From Paenibacillus ginsengihumi DSM 21568 (lineage in GTDB: Bacteria > Bacillota > Bacilli > Paenibacillales > NBRC-103111), in assembly GCF_000380965.1 (NCBI RefSeq), contig NZ_KB905566.1, positions 18,642 to 82,641 of the forward strand: a DNA stretch of 64,000 nt, written 5' to 3'. Each line of letters opens with the position of its first letter. The stretch's first letter is position 1. This document shows, piece by piece, positions 45,425 through 53,798 of the stretch. The notes under the pieces are model-generated. The model did not search any database and was not told the DNA's origin. It saw nothing but the letters and a program-made list of their open reading frames with translations. Made by a program: the position numbers and the translations under genes.

Positions 45425-46678
45425 TTAGCGCTTGGCAGCCGCCGCCCGCTCGGGCTGCCGCTTCGGGCCGGGGGAGTCGAAGCGCTTCGGCTGAAGCAGC
45501 GATGATGCCAGATAGATAACGAGAAACAGCGCCATCGCCAAGGAGGCGTACCGGTACATCGCTGCATAAGAGGTTTGCGAAGCGATGACACCGAGCAGCA
45601 TCGAGCCGAAGGCGACGCCGATGTCCGTCGAGTTGTAGAACAGACCGTTCGCCGCACTGTGCTGCTCCGGGGGCGATTCCTTCAGCATCCATGCCTGCGC
45701 CGTCGGCTGAATTCCGCCAAAAGCGAGCCCGTACAGCATCGCGGAGACGATCAGCATCGGCAGCGAATGGGTGTAGGACAAAAGCAGCAGGCTGGCGATC
45801 ATCAGGATCGCGGCCGGGACGAGCACGGCTCCCGGTCCTTTGCTGTCGAACAGGCGGCCGGAGATCGGCCGAATGATCAGGACGGTGATGGCGTTAAACA
45901 GGAAAAAAAGCCCGACCTGCTCCAGTCCCGCCTCTTGGCCGAACAAGGCCAGGAAGCTGAGCAGCCCGCCGTAAGTGACGGCCATCAGGATGTTGAGCGA
46001 AGCCGGCAAATAAATGCGCGCGTTCAGAGGCCGGCGTTTCGCGCCCGCCGACTGGCCAGGCCGTGCTCGCCCGGCCTGATTGGCCGGCGCTGAAGGCACG
46101 CTGCGGGTCAGCAGGAGCAGCGGGATGATCAGCGCGAGCGTCAGCGTGCCGAGCGCAGTTAACGGCGGGAAGCCGTAGCGCTGAAGCACCGACAGCCCGA
46201 TCATCGGCCCGAACGACATGGCCAGGCTGGTCGACAGCCCGAAGTAGCCGATGCCTTCGCCGAGCCGCGAGCGCGGAATGAGCTCGGACACCAGCGTCGG
46301 AAGGACGGTGCTGGCGATTCCGAAGCCGATGCCGAACAGCACCCGCAGCAGCAGCACCTGCGGGACGGAGCCGGCGAACGAGTACAGCGCAGTAGCCGCC
46401 GCGGCGATAGTCACCCCGGTCCATAGCAGCGCGCTGCGGCTGACGGAGCGCATCAGCTTCGCTGCCGCGACCCGGGCGGCGATGGCGGCTAGGGCGAAAA
46501 TGCCCGTGACGAGGCTGAGCGCGAAGTCGCCGGGATGAAATTGCTCCTTGACATAGGAAGGAAACGGCGACAGCAGCATTTGCAAAGACATGAACAACAA
46601 CAAAGAACTGACAGTAATCGTAATGAACGAGCGGGTCCACAGCTTTTCCCGGTGCGATTCTGGTTGCGATTCCGACAA
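45425..46678 (-). CDS. MFS transporter, probable multidrug or sugar efflux
   Basis: A 417-residue major facilitator with about twelve membrane helices, starting with FITITVSSLLLFMSLQMLLS. The RVAAAKLMRSVSRSALLWTG loop lies between helices 2 and 3, and GIGYFGLSTSLAMSFGPMIG fits the motif-C-type helix of efflux members. It starts 25 nt after the MarR-family gene on the same strand and shares its promoter. This supports a drug- or solvent-efflux role controlled by MarR. The substrate is unknown. Confidence 0.87.
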   Translation of the reverse strand: MSESQPESHREKLWTRSFITITVSSLLLFMSLQMLLSPFPSYVKEQFHPGDFALSLVTGIFALAAIAARVAAAKLMRSVSRSALLWTGVTIAAAATALYSFAGSVPQVLLLRVLFGIGFGIASTVLPTLVSELIPRSRLGEGIGYFGLSTSLAMSFGPMIGLSVLQRYGFPPLTALGTLTLALIIPLLLLTRSVPSAPANQAGRARPGQSAGAKRRPLNARIYLPASLNILMAVTYGGLLSFLALFGQEAGLEQVGLFFLFNAITVLIIRPISGRLFDSKGPGAVLVPAAILMIASLLLLSYTHSLPMLIVSAMLYGLAFGGIQPTAQAWMLKESPPEQHSAANGLFYNSTDIGVAFGSMLLGVIASQTSYAAMYRYASLAMALFLVIYLASSLLQPKRFDSPGPKRQPERAAAAKR

Positions 46679-46703
46679 TGGATGTCACTCCTTTATTCAT
46701 TCG

Positions 46704-47162
46704 CTATAGCAGCCCGTCCACGTTATCGCTGATGCGGCGCAGCATGCGCAGCAGCATGGCGTATTCATCGGCGGTCAAGCCGGCCGTCGCGTCCCGTATC
46801 GTATCGTACTCGATCGGGGCGATCTGCTCTCTCGTCTTTCTTCCTTTTTCCGTCAAAAAAATACGAAAAGAACGCCGGTCATTCTCTCCCGGCCGCTTCT
46901 CGATGAAGCCCTTCGCCTCAAGCGCGTCCAATATGCGTGTCGTCGTCGGCTTGTCCTTGCCGGAACGCTCTGCGATATCTTTCTGAATCTGCCCGTCCTG
47001 TTCGCCAATCCGGTAAAGCACCGACCATTGCTCGGGCGTCACGTCGAAATCGGCAATGCGGTGAAGCAGCAGCGTCGATACTTTGCGGTATGCGATCCCA
47101 AGCCAAAAACCGGCCGAGCTGTCCAGGTCGAAGCGGCTTTGCTCCAAGCGCTCGTCGCTCAT
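46704..47162 (-). CDS. MarR-family transcriptional regulator
   Basis: A 152-residue winged-helix regulator: VTPEQWSVLYRIGEQDGQIQKDIAERSGKDKPTTTRILDALEAKGFIEK is the DNA-binding core, and RRSFRIFLTEKGRK is the wing. The ATG at 47162 follows GGAGGTTTCCTT; longer frames upstream have no ribosome site. It is the first gene of a two-gene operon with an MFS exporter and probably represses it from the TAGTTGC dyad in its promoter. Confidence 0.9.
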   Translation of the reverse strand: MSDERLEQSRFDLDSSAGFWLGIAYRKVSTLLLHRIADFDVTPEQWSVLYRIGEQDGQIQKDIAERSGKDKPTTTRILDALEAKGFIEKRPGENDRRSFRIFLTEKGRKTREQIAPIEYDTIRDATAGLTADEYAMLLRMLRRISDNVDGLL

Positions 47163-47181
47163 AAGGAAACCTCCGGTTAAA

Positions 47182-47224
47182 TAGTTGCTTTGACAATTAT
47201 AAGTGTTGCAACTAATGCTGTCAA
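47182..47224 (-). promoter_or_regulatory. Promoter and operator of the marR-MFS operon
   Basis: On the minus strand TTGACA (47224-47219), a 17-nt spacer and TATAAT (47201-47196) form a consensus sigma-A promoter. An inverted repeat TAGTTGC (47182-47188) and GCAACTA (47208-47214) overlaps the spacer and -10, as expected for autorepression by the MarR protein. Confidence 0.8.
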
Positions 47225-47334
47225 TCGATTCATCTTGAGGCGAACAGGGCCAAGACCGGCCGATAGGCAGAAATTGGGCTTTACAAGCGGCTTGGCCAAA
47301 GGTTAAAATAATTAACAACTAAATATTTGAACAT

Positions 47335-47461
47335 CGCTTAGTTTTCTTGGATGAGAAAAACGGGGGAACCAATCTTTATGGGGTGAATCTGCGTGCATGC
47401 GTCGCATGTGCGCGGTAGGGCGATTCTCACCGCCCGAATCCGTCAGCTAACCTCGGAAGCG
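47335..47461 (+). ncRNA. c-di-AMP riboswitch (ydaO/yuaA type)
   Basis: The conserved elements of this class are all present: CGCTTAG at the 5' side, GATGAGAAAAACGGGGGAACC, GGGGTGAATC, and the 3' block CCCGAATCCGTCAGCTAACC followed by TCGGAAGCG. The 5' CGCTT pairs with AAGCG at 47457-47461. A terminator follows at 47490, giving an off-switch arrangement in which bound c-di-AMP would stop transcription of the small gene downstream. Confidence 0.9.
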
Positions 47462-47489
47462 ACAGTGGGAAGGATAGATGTGTTATGAG

Positions 47490-47517
47490 AACACGAGGTC
47501 TAGCCTTGTGTTTTTTT
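47490..47517 (+). terminator. Riboswitch-controlled terminator
   Basis: AACACGAGG (47490-47498) pairs with CCTTGTGTT (47504-47512) with one G-U pair, followed by T7. It lies between the c-di-AMP aptamer and the 55-residue reading frame. Confidence 0.88.
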
Positions 47518-47580
47518 AATTCGTTTAACAATAAGCGATGTTCCCTTCCCTTCATTGAATTTTGAAAGGAGGACGAACGT

Positions 47581-47748
47581 ATGGTCTGCAAGGAGCAATT
47601 ATTCCGTATGTTTGACAGTCTGAACGAGACTGATCAGAAGAAGGTTTTTGAGTTTATGCAATTTTTGGCAGACCGCGGCAGCGACCAGCTGCCAACAGAG
47701 GACGTCATCAAGCTGTTCGGGAAAAATTACTTCATCGTTCCCGATTAA
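47581..47748 (+). CDS. 55-residue protein under c-di-AMP riboswitch control
   Basis: An ATG at 47581 with AAAGGAGG 8 nt upstream opens a 55-codon frame: MVCKEQLFRMFDSLNETDQK, then KVFEFMQFLADRGSDQLPTE, then DVIKLFGKNYFIVPD. The first half looks like an amphipathic helix pair as in small antitoxin-like proteins; no signal peptide or membrane helix is visible. Genes behind this riboswitch class usually act in cell-wall metabolism, potassium or osmolyte transport. The function of this one is unknown. Confidence 0.75.
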   Translation: MVCKEQLFRMFDSLNETDQKKVFEFMQFLADRGSDQLPTEDVIKLFGKNYFIVPD

Positions 47749-48176
47749 TCCGCGTCCGAGAACGGGCGCTCTCAGCTTCTGTTTACCCGGAGTCTGCCGA
47801 TCACGCACTTTATGCTGCAGTCTTCCCGGATGCCGCCGATCACGCACTCTAGCAGCTGTCTTTCCCCGGGGCTGCCGATCTTGCCTTTACCCGCCGGATG
47901 CTTCCGCTTTTACGCTTCTTCATTGTTGTCCATGCCGGAAGCTCTCTGTTCGCCCGATGCTTGTTCTGCCCCGGCCTTAACCGGCCGTTTCCCTTCAGAT
48001 AAGCATGAAAAACCGTCTTATTTTCCCAGCTTGAACTCGATGCCAGCGATCGCCTGACGAAGCCCGGGCTGCCAACCATCGCAATCGCCAATTTACATCC
48101 GGCAAGTCCCGTGATAAATTACAGTATATGGATGATGGCAGCCGCAAGACAATATCCATGGGACCGGAGGAAACCG
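47749..48176. other. Intergenic region with short tandem repeats
   Basis: About 430 bases with no gene. Three imperfect copies of a roughly 39-bp unit beginning CCCGG and containing GCCGATC(ACGCACT) lie at about 47786-47900, and one 23-bp WTAAG-N13-CTTAT motif lies at 47999-48021. Confidence 0.55.
47999..48021. repeat. 23-bp WTAAG-N13-CTTAT motif
   Basis: ATAAG-CATGAAAAACCGT-CTTAT has the same length and ends as the four copies at 3316-3502. Confidence 0.6.
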
Positions 48177-48827
48177 ATGATGAAAATCATGCTCACTTCG
48201 GATGGAATCGGCAGCAAGGCCGTCCAGGATCAATTGTTCGCATTGCTTGGCGCCCCTGCTTCCGGGACGAAATGCTGTCTGATCACGACCGCTTCCTCCC
48301 GCAAGGAGCGGAGCGCAACCGCGGCAGCGGCGAAGGATTGCTTTCTTCGCGCGGGCTTCGCCTGCTGCGACTTTGTGGATATCGAATTCGAGGACTCGGC
48401 GAAGCTGGCGCAGTATGACGTCATTTACCTTAATGGGGGCAATCCGTTTTATTTGCTGCTGCAGCTTAGCAAAAGCAGAGCGTTAGATCGCCTCAGGACG
48501 CTGGCCGAACAGGGCAAGGTCATCGTCGGCGCGAGCGCGGGAGCGATGGTGCTGGCGGATACGATCGCGCACGTCAGCCGCTTAAACGCCATCGCTGGCT
48601 GCGAAACTATGGATTTGGACGAATTAACCGATTATCGGGCCGTGGGGCTCACTGACACGAAAATTGTGCCGCATTACAACCGCTGCCTCCAGGCGAACCC
48701 GTCCTTTGAAATGGAGCTTCGGCAGCTTGAAAGCGACTGCAAAATCCGCTTGAAAAGGTTAAGCGACGGGGAAGCGATCGTAATCCACGGCAATACGGTG
48801 ACCTGGGTGCGCAGCGAAACGGCGTAG
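48177..48827 (+). CDS. Peptidase S51 (dipeptidase E)-like protein
   Basis: A 216-residue protein of the class I amidotransferase-like fold: DVIYLNGGNPFYLLLQLSKS (about 81-100), the nucleophile elbow VIVGASAGAMVL (Ser about 122) and a C-terminal VPHYNR with a possible catalytic His. Such enzymes cleave N-terminal Asp dipeptides or related compounds. The ATG at 48177 has CCGGAGG 6 nt upstream. It stands alone between the riboswitch gene and a small helical protein. Confidence 0.86.
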   Translation: MMKIMLTSDGIGSKAVQDQLFALLGAPASGTKCCLITTASSRKERSATAAAAKDCFLRAGFACCDFVDIEFEDSAKLAQYDVIYLNGGNPFYLLLQLSKSRALDRLRTLAEQGKVIVGASAGAMVLADTIAHVSRLNAIAGCETMDLDELTDYRAVGLTDTKIVPHYNRCLQANPSFEMELRQLESDCKIRLKRLSDGEAIVIHGNTVTWVRSETA

Positions 48828-49082
48828 CGGTCTCGTGCAAAAGGGCTCCAGAAGATCCATTCCCGCAAGCGAAGCGCCATCCGCGTCCGTTAACGATTAT
48901 GCCGCTCAGCCGCCGTCTTGACGTTCGCCAGTCCAGTCCGCCATAGCCGCATCATCCCCGGCGGGCCTCCCTTGTTGCCCAATCATGACGCAGGGTACTA
49001 GATGAAAATAGTACTAACCAAACGCGGCGGACCGATATACAATAGGAGCAGCATTGAAGGAGAGACGGAAAGGAACGTTGCG
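48828..49082. other. Intergenic region, nothing recognised
   Basis: About 255 bases between the S51 peptidase and the next small gene. I see no terminator, RNA or repeat that I can support. Confidence 0.3.
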
Positions 49083-49346
49083 ATGCAGCTGACGCGCGAA
49101 ATCGAGGAACGGCTGGCCATCGTCAGACAGTACGAGACGGACTGCTACAGCATCTGCCATTATGTGCTGCAGGGCGAGCGGGAGGCTTGCGAGGCGGCGG
49201 AACAAGCTTTGCGCGGCTTGCTCGAAAGCGATGCGTTTTTTGCCGCTGACCCGAGGGGCCGGATGGAGCTGCTGCGCAAGCAATCGCTGAAGTCCGCGCT
49301 TGGCCTGAAAATGCATGAACTTAGCCGCGCGGCGCGGCTGATATGA
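49083..49346 (+). CDS. 87-residue helical protein, possibly sigma-region-2-like
   Basis: The ATG at 49083 has AAAGGAA 8 nt upstream. The protein (MQLTREIEERLAIVRQYETD, CYSICHYVLQGEREACEAAE, ALRGLLESDAFFAADPRGR) is all helical, and the CYxICxYVLQxExxAxEAAxxAL pattern recalls region 2 of ECF sigma factors, without region 4. I do not recognise the family securely. A sequence-only alternative is a small hypothetical protein of Paenibacillaceae. Confidence 0.5.
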   Translation: MQLTREIEERLAIVRQYETDCYSICHYVLQGEREACEAAEQALRGLLESDAFFAADPRGRMELLRKQSLKSALGLKMHELSRAARLI

Positions 49347-49443
49347 AGGCGGCTACCAGACCGAAAACCATGAGCCGCCTTCCTGCGGACGTTTGCATTT
49401 AAAGTCGCCGCTCGCTTACCGGCGAATTTTCAACTCCTTAGCT

Positions 49444-49482
49444 GACGACCGATGACGCAAGCATTCGCTCGCCATCGGCGTC
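49444..49482 (+). repeat. 39-nt hairpin element, copy 1
   Basis: GACGACCGATGACGC at the 5' side pairs with GCCATCGGCGTC at the 3' side (GACG and CCGATG arms, one bulged A). It belongs to a family with copies at 52909-52947 and, inverted, 63133-63171, each exactly 39 nt. Confidence 0.7.
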
Positions 49483-49493
49483 GATTAAACCGC

Positions 49494-49525
49494 AAACAGC
49501 CTCGGACCCGTATCCGAGGCTGTTT
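49494..49525. terminator. Bidirectional terminator
   Basis: AAACAGCCTCGGA (49494-49506) and TCCGAGGCTGTTT (49513-49525) form a perfect 13-bp stem with a 6-nt loop. It lies between the small plus-strand gene and the end of the minus-strand aminotransferase gene and can serve both. Confidence 0.85.
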
Positions 49526-49533
49526 GTTTCGCA

Positions 49534-50706
49534 TCACCGGCCCGCAGCGGCGCGGCAAAACCGCTCCAGCGCTTCCTCCACGACCGCGCGGGGGCAGGCC
49601 AGGTTGATGCGCAGCCAGCCTTCCCCTTCTTCGCCGAAGATGGAGCCTTCGTTGAAGGCGACGCCCGCTTTGTTGTACATCAGGTCCTTCAAGCCCCGGA
49701 CGTCCAGCTGCAGTCCGCGGCAATCGAGCCACAGGAGGTACGTGCCGTCCGGGCGCATCGGCTTCACTTCCGGCAAATGCTCAGCCAAATAGCCGATGGC
49801 GTAATCCAGGTTGCCGGCCACGTAGTCGAGCATCTCGTCCAGCCACGCTTCGCCCTCCGTATAGGCTGCTTCGACCGCGTCCTGCGCGAAGTGGCTGGCC
49901 ATATGCAGCGCGAGCGTCTTGATCCGGGCGTCGAAGCGGCGTCTCATGTCCGGATTGGAGGCGACGACGAACGAGGTTTGCAGTCCCGGCAGATTGAACG
50001 TCTTCGTCGCCGCGAGGCAGGTCAGCGTAATATTCGCCAGCTCCGGCGACAGCGAGGCGAACGGGATATGCTTGTGGCCCGGCAGCGCCAGATCGCAGTG
50101 GATTTCATCGGAGACGACGGTGACGCCGTACTTCAGGCACAGCTCGCCCAGGCGGAGCAGCTCCTCCTTGTCCCATATACGCCCTCCGGGATTGTGCGGG
50201 TTGCACAGCAAGAGCAGCTTGGCCCCTTCCTTAAAGAGCGACTCCAGCTGCGCGTAATCCATCGCGAAGCGCCCGTCTTGTATGAGCAGCGGGTTTTTGG
50301 CGACGATACGCCCGTTGTTCCGAATAACGTCGTAGAACGGGTAGTATACCGGCGATTGCAGCACCACCTTGCTGCCCGGCTCGCTGAACAGCTCCACCGC
50401 GATGCTGAGCGACGTAACGACGCTGGGAGCATCGCAGATCCAGGAGCGCTCCAGCGTCCAGCCGTGACGGCGCCGGTACCAGCCGATGATCGCCTCGAAG
50501 TAGCTGTCGGGATGAATCGAGTAGCCGTATAAGCCAAGAGCCGCCCGCTTCTCAAGCGCAGCCCGGACGGCGGGCGGGCTTGCAAAGTCCATGTCGGCGA
50601 CCCACAGCGGTAAAATGTCGGGGCGGCCGAACAGCTTTTCGCTCTGGTCCCATTTGTATGATCGCGTATGGCGCCGGTCGATGCGGCGATTGAAATCGTA
50701 ACTCAA
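49534..50706 (-). CDS. PatB/MalY-type aminotransferase (C-S lyase)
   Basis: A 390-residue PLP enzyme of fold type I. Typical PatB features: FGRPDILPLWVADMDFASPP (about 26), LLLCNPHNPGGRIWDKEEL (about 165), VVSDEIHCDLALPGHKHIPF (about 195-214) and the PLP-Lys segment LAATKTFNLPGLQTS (about 234). It should cleave cystathionine or other cysteine conjugates by beta-elimination. The gene is preceded by AGAGGTGACC and followed by a strong terminator; it appears monocistronic. Confidence 0.9.
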   Translation of the reverse strand: MSYDFNRRIDRRHTRSYKWDQSEKLFGRPDILPLWVADMDFASPPAVRAALEKRAALGLYGYSIHPDSYFEAIIGWYRRRHGWTLERSWICDAPSVVTSLSIAVELFSEPGSKVVLQSPVYYPFYDVIRNNGRIVAKNPLLIQDGRFAMDYAQLESLFKEGAKLLLLCNPHNPGGRIWDKEELLRLGELCLKYGVTVVSDEIHCDLALPGHKHIPFASLSPELANITLTCLAATKTFNLPGLQTSFVVASNPDMRRRFDARIKTLALHMASHFAQDAVEAAYTEGEAWLDEMLDYVAGNLDYAIGYLAEHLPEVKPMRPDGTYLLWLDCRGLQLDVRGLKDLMYNKAGVAFNEGSIFGEEGEGWLRINLACPRAVVEEALERFCRAAAGR

Positions 50707-51254
50707 GAACGGTCACCTCTTTGACGGATTTATCCCCTGATTATACCACCCCGCGCCAAAATCAACAAAGACAAGCGGCCGGGGTCCCAAGCAGAATCCG
50801 AAACAGGTTCAGGCCCACGAAGCGCATGCGCTGGAAATGGCGTTATGAATGGTGCACATCCCGTTATTCGGAAAAAGACGGCCGAATACTGCACTTTGTA
50901 TCGGCCTGTTGATTTACCGCAAAATGGTAGAATGGAAAAAAGACCGCTCATTCGGTATCGCATTTGTACCCGTACAACACTTTTACCTAAGAATGAGACG
51001 GTCCTATGGATATCTTACTGCATTAGCCCCATTCTGCAATCCGTATTGCCCAAAGAGGAACCGCGGTCCATGCTTCAATCCCTCGGTGATGTGGATATCG
51101 CGCGAAAATTCACGGCAATCGATCTTTGGCCGTTTTTAGCCGAATCCGCGATTCACGAATGGGGCGGCTACCGGGACGGAGCACAGCGAATGGCTGGTTA
51201 CGGGTTGCGCCAAGTGGATCGCTCAAATTGGCGGCAGGTCGGCCAGGCGCCGGT
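50707..51254. other. Intergenic region of 550 bases, no secure gene
   Basis: Some frames stay open here (for example plus-strand from 50845), but none has a ribosome site or a protein I recognise, and the apparent proteins change character along the stretch. It may hold a decayed gene. I cannot support a call. Confidence 0.3.
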
Positions 51255-51944
51255 TTATTTGATGATGACGTTGCCGAAAGGAATGATCTCCCTCAGCAGA
51301 CGTTTAAGCAGGCCGTCGTCCTGCAGCTGGTTCATCAGCCCGGCGTCTTGATATCCTGTCTGGATGAGGACAGGCCCGCGGCCGGTTAGCTGCCACTGAA
51401 CGTTCATATGCTGGCTGGCCAGTTTATTGCCGTACACGGAAAGCTGGATGGAGGCGCTTTGCGGATAAGCGACCAGGGCGCTTTTGTCAACAAAAATCGG
51501 CTTCTCCGGATGGAGCTGGAGCGTAGCCAAATCGCCGGCAGTCAATATTCCGACGCTGCCCTCGCCGGAAAATCGCATCCGTATCAAATCCTTCGTAATC
51601 CAGGCGGTGCGCATTTTTTGAATGACGTTCCGGGTTGTTAAGCATTGAGAGAAGAACATAATATTTCGAAAATCAAACAGCAATTCTTCCTGGCCTGCAA
51701 TATGTACCGTCGTCAAGGAACAGCCCGGAGGCAGACCCATTACAAAATCGCAGGGACCTTGCAAGAGCGAAGAAATCCATTTCTTTTTATGATAAACGCT
51801 CAATAAGTTCATGAACTGGTCTTGCCGCTGATGCGCGGAACCTTGGTAGGCAAGGATGGACTTCGGATGCAGAACGATCAGGGATTCTTCCGCTTCGAGC
51901 GATATGCTGACATGGCCTTGCGGGGGCGGAGCGATCACTTTCAT
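51255..51944 (-). CDS. AIM24/TIGR00266-family protein
   Basis: A 229-residue beta-rich protein. The segments VHIAGQEELLFDFRNIMFFSQC, RMRFSGEGSVGILTAGDLATLQL and PIFVDKSALVAYPQSASIQL fit the AIM24 fold, whose bacterial members have no assigned enzymatic role. It overlaps the upstream membrane-protein gene by 4 nt and is probably co-translated with it. It ends in a glycine-free IPFGNVIIK tail. Confidence 0.82.
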   Translation of the reverse strand: MKVIAPPPQGHVSISLEAEESLIVLHPKSILAYQGSAHQRQDQFMNLLSVYHKKKWISSLLQGPCDFVMGLPPGCSLTTVHIAGQEELLFDFRNIMFFSQCLTTRNVIQKMRTAWITKDLIRMRFSGEGSVGILTAGDLATLQLHPEKPIFVDKSALVAYPQSASIQLSVYGNKLASQHMNVQWQLTGRGPVLIQTGYQDAGLMNQLQDDGLLKRLLREIIPFGNVIIK

Positions 51945-52360
51945 GAACCGAACATTTCTCCGTTATGCCCTTTATGCTTGCGCCACGCCATATATCGCCA
52001 TATGCGAATCGAGAGGATGTAGGCGATCGCAATGCCTGCTGCGGCAACGGCTGCGCTAATCAGATTGCGTCTGAGCTCTGCGCGTTCCCGGTTCATCTGC
52101 TCGAGCTGCTTGGTCAGTTCCGAGTTTTGCGCTGCGAGCGTTTCGGAATATTGCTGCATTTCCGCCAGCTTTTGCTGCTGCTCGCTGATCATCCTGGCAG
52201 CCTCATCGTATTTTTCCTGAAGCTCGCTCATTTTGTCAGGCAGATGATAAATTTCTTTCATCGTTTCGAAAATATTGGCATGGGCAGGAGACGCCGGGAA
52301 AAATCCGAGAGAATACACCAGAAGGCCGATCCCGCATAGGAAAGAAAGCCGCTTCAGCAT
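51941..52360 (-). CDS. Exported coiled-coil membrane protein, unknown function
   Basis: A 139-residue protein with an N-terminal signal sequence (SFLCGIGLLVYSLGFFPASPAHA, cleavage near 28), a coiled coil at about 40-96 (KMSELQEKYDEAARMISEQQ, QKLAEMQQYSETLAAQNSEL, NRERAELRRN) and a membrane helix at about 98-118 (LISAAVAAAGIAIAYILSI), then a basic cytoplasmic tail. I do not recognise the family. It overlaps the AIM24 gene by 4 nt, suggesting that the two act together at the membrane. Confidence 0.75.
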   Translation of the reverse strand: MLKRLSFLCGIGLLVYSLGFFPASPAHANIFETMKEIYHLPDKMSELQEKYDEAARMISEQQQKLAEMQQYSETLAAQNSELTKQLEQMNRERAELRRNLISAAVAAAGIAIAYILSIRIWRYMAWRKHKGHNGEMFGS

Positions 52361-52573
52361 GATCCCCCTCCTCGCTAAACGATCATGAGTAACCCTATTT
52401 TACAGCATTTTTCGACAAAACACCATGCTTGTACACGCCGCGCTAACCCCCTCTCAATATGGGCAAAAAAAGCAAACTTCCCTGCAATTGCGGCAAGAAC
52501 GGGCCGGAGCTTCCCGGGGCGCACCCGGTCACATAAGGCGCTCCGCTCCCCGCTCATCAGGCTGTTCGCCCAA

Positions 52574-52807
52574 CCCTCAGGCATATGAGGCGACGAATCC
52601 TGCAAAAAATGCAACATTTTCCGTATTCTTCGTGCTAGAGGCAGAGGAATGTTGCATTTTGTGCAACAATTTGGGCGCGATGGGCTTCAAATCGAAGAAT
52701 ATCGCCCGAAATGTTGCACATTTTACAACATTGATCCGCAAATAGGGTGGATTGCCCGTTTTTGTTGTACAAAATACAACATTTGCAGACTCTCTTGAAA
52801 ATAGCCC
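52574..52807 (-). repeat. Three-dyad dispersed repeat, copy B
   Basis: Reading the minus strand, dyads lie at 52781-52763, 52730-52712 and 52668-52650, spaced 51 and 62 bp, almost exactly as in copies A and C. The flanking GCTATTTTCAAGAG at the 52800 end is shared with copy A. Confidence 0.88.
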
Positions 52808-52908
52808 GAGGTGCGCGGCCCATTTTCATTCTGATGGTGCTGCGCCAGCGGCATGGGGGTCTATCTTGAAAATTTCGGTATACGCCGAAAAATTTCAATA
52901 CCGCAGGT

Positions 52909-52947
52909 GACGACCGATGACGATAGGAATTGTTCGTCATAGGCGTC
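52909..52947 (+). repeat. 39-nt hairpin element, copy 2
   Basis: GACGACCGATGACGA pairs with TCGTCATAGGCGTC, leaving a 10-nt loop. Upstream sequence ATTTCAATACCGCAGGT is shared with copy 3. Confidence 0.72.
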
Positions 52948-53798
52948 TATAACGTAAACAAGCCGAAATAGAGGCCGGAGGGATACGAATGGCGGAGCTT
53001 GAGCGGTTTCCGGGAGGCAGCCAGGGGAAGGGGCGCATGAGGCCGGAGGCGGCTATGATCGCAGCGGGGAACAAGCCGGCCGGATGAAAGGCCGAATGCT
53101 CGGGCAGGACAGCTTGGGCGCCGAAGCTTTTGGAGCCGGGGGAGGCGACATGGCATCGCGCGGTCTGAACCGTCGCACGAAAGCGCCCGACGCCGGACAA
53201 TTCATCCGGTATGCCGCGCTCGCGCTGCTGGAGCTGCATCAGGCGACAGAGCAGCCGGCCGGGACAGGCGCGGCGAGTTTCCATCGTACTTTGGCGGCAG
53301 CGCCTTTTTCGGCTTGGCTTACGACGGTCCCGGGCATCGGACGGACGAGCCGCTGTTCTATAGGGCCTCGCAGGTAGCAGCCTAGCGCTCTGGTCTCGGG
53401 CGCCTATGTCCAGGCAGATTGCGGCGCTAATCACGCGGCATGAGCGGCAGGTGGAAGCGGCTGGGACCTACCCGGACGTGAACGCTTATTCACTGCCTGA
53501 AAAGACAGGTCCGCTCGTTCGGCAATCCGCTTTGCCGCTGGCCCGTGTGCGCAACCGTTCCGGCCATCGGTTTGCCTGTGCTTACAAAGCGTCCGGCACC
53601 GCTTTTTGCGAGCGGAACCGGGCGCTGCTTGCATCGCGGCCGCTAGGCCATGGAGCTGTGCGCAGGCGGAGCGCATGAGGGGGCTAGGGGGCTGTGGCGG
53701 CATCGCATAAGCCGTGCGGCCTTCAGCGGCATGCTCCGCCTCAAAGCGCGCATCCCCAGCCCCGGTGGCGCCCGGCGAGTATCCGGCGCAGCCCTCTC

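Larger units (their letters stand above)
52361..53798. other. Repeat-bearing intergenic region of 1.4 kb
   Basis: No gene is supported; the open frames here look like high-GC shadows. It contains three-dyad repeat copy B (52574-52807, inverted) and hairpin copy 2 (52909-52947). The stretch 52960-53790 shows nothing I recognise and may be a decayed gene. Confidence 0.5.

Noticed and set aside
47335..47461. Cobalamin or other riboswitch class for this leader
   Set aside because: The CCCGAATCCGTCAGCTAACC block and the GGGGGAACC/GGGGTGAATC pair are specific to the ydaO-type c-di-AMP class.
50845..51351. Possible 168-residue gene between the PatB-type and AIM24 genes
   Set aside because: No ribosome site, no recognisable domain, and its 3' part overlaps the supported AIM24 gene on the other strand.
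52937..53640. Several open frames in the gap before the GH106-like gene
   Set aside because: None has a ribosome site with a coherent protein; composition is Arg/Pro/Ala-rich as expected of non-coding high-GC DNA.
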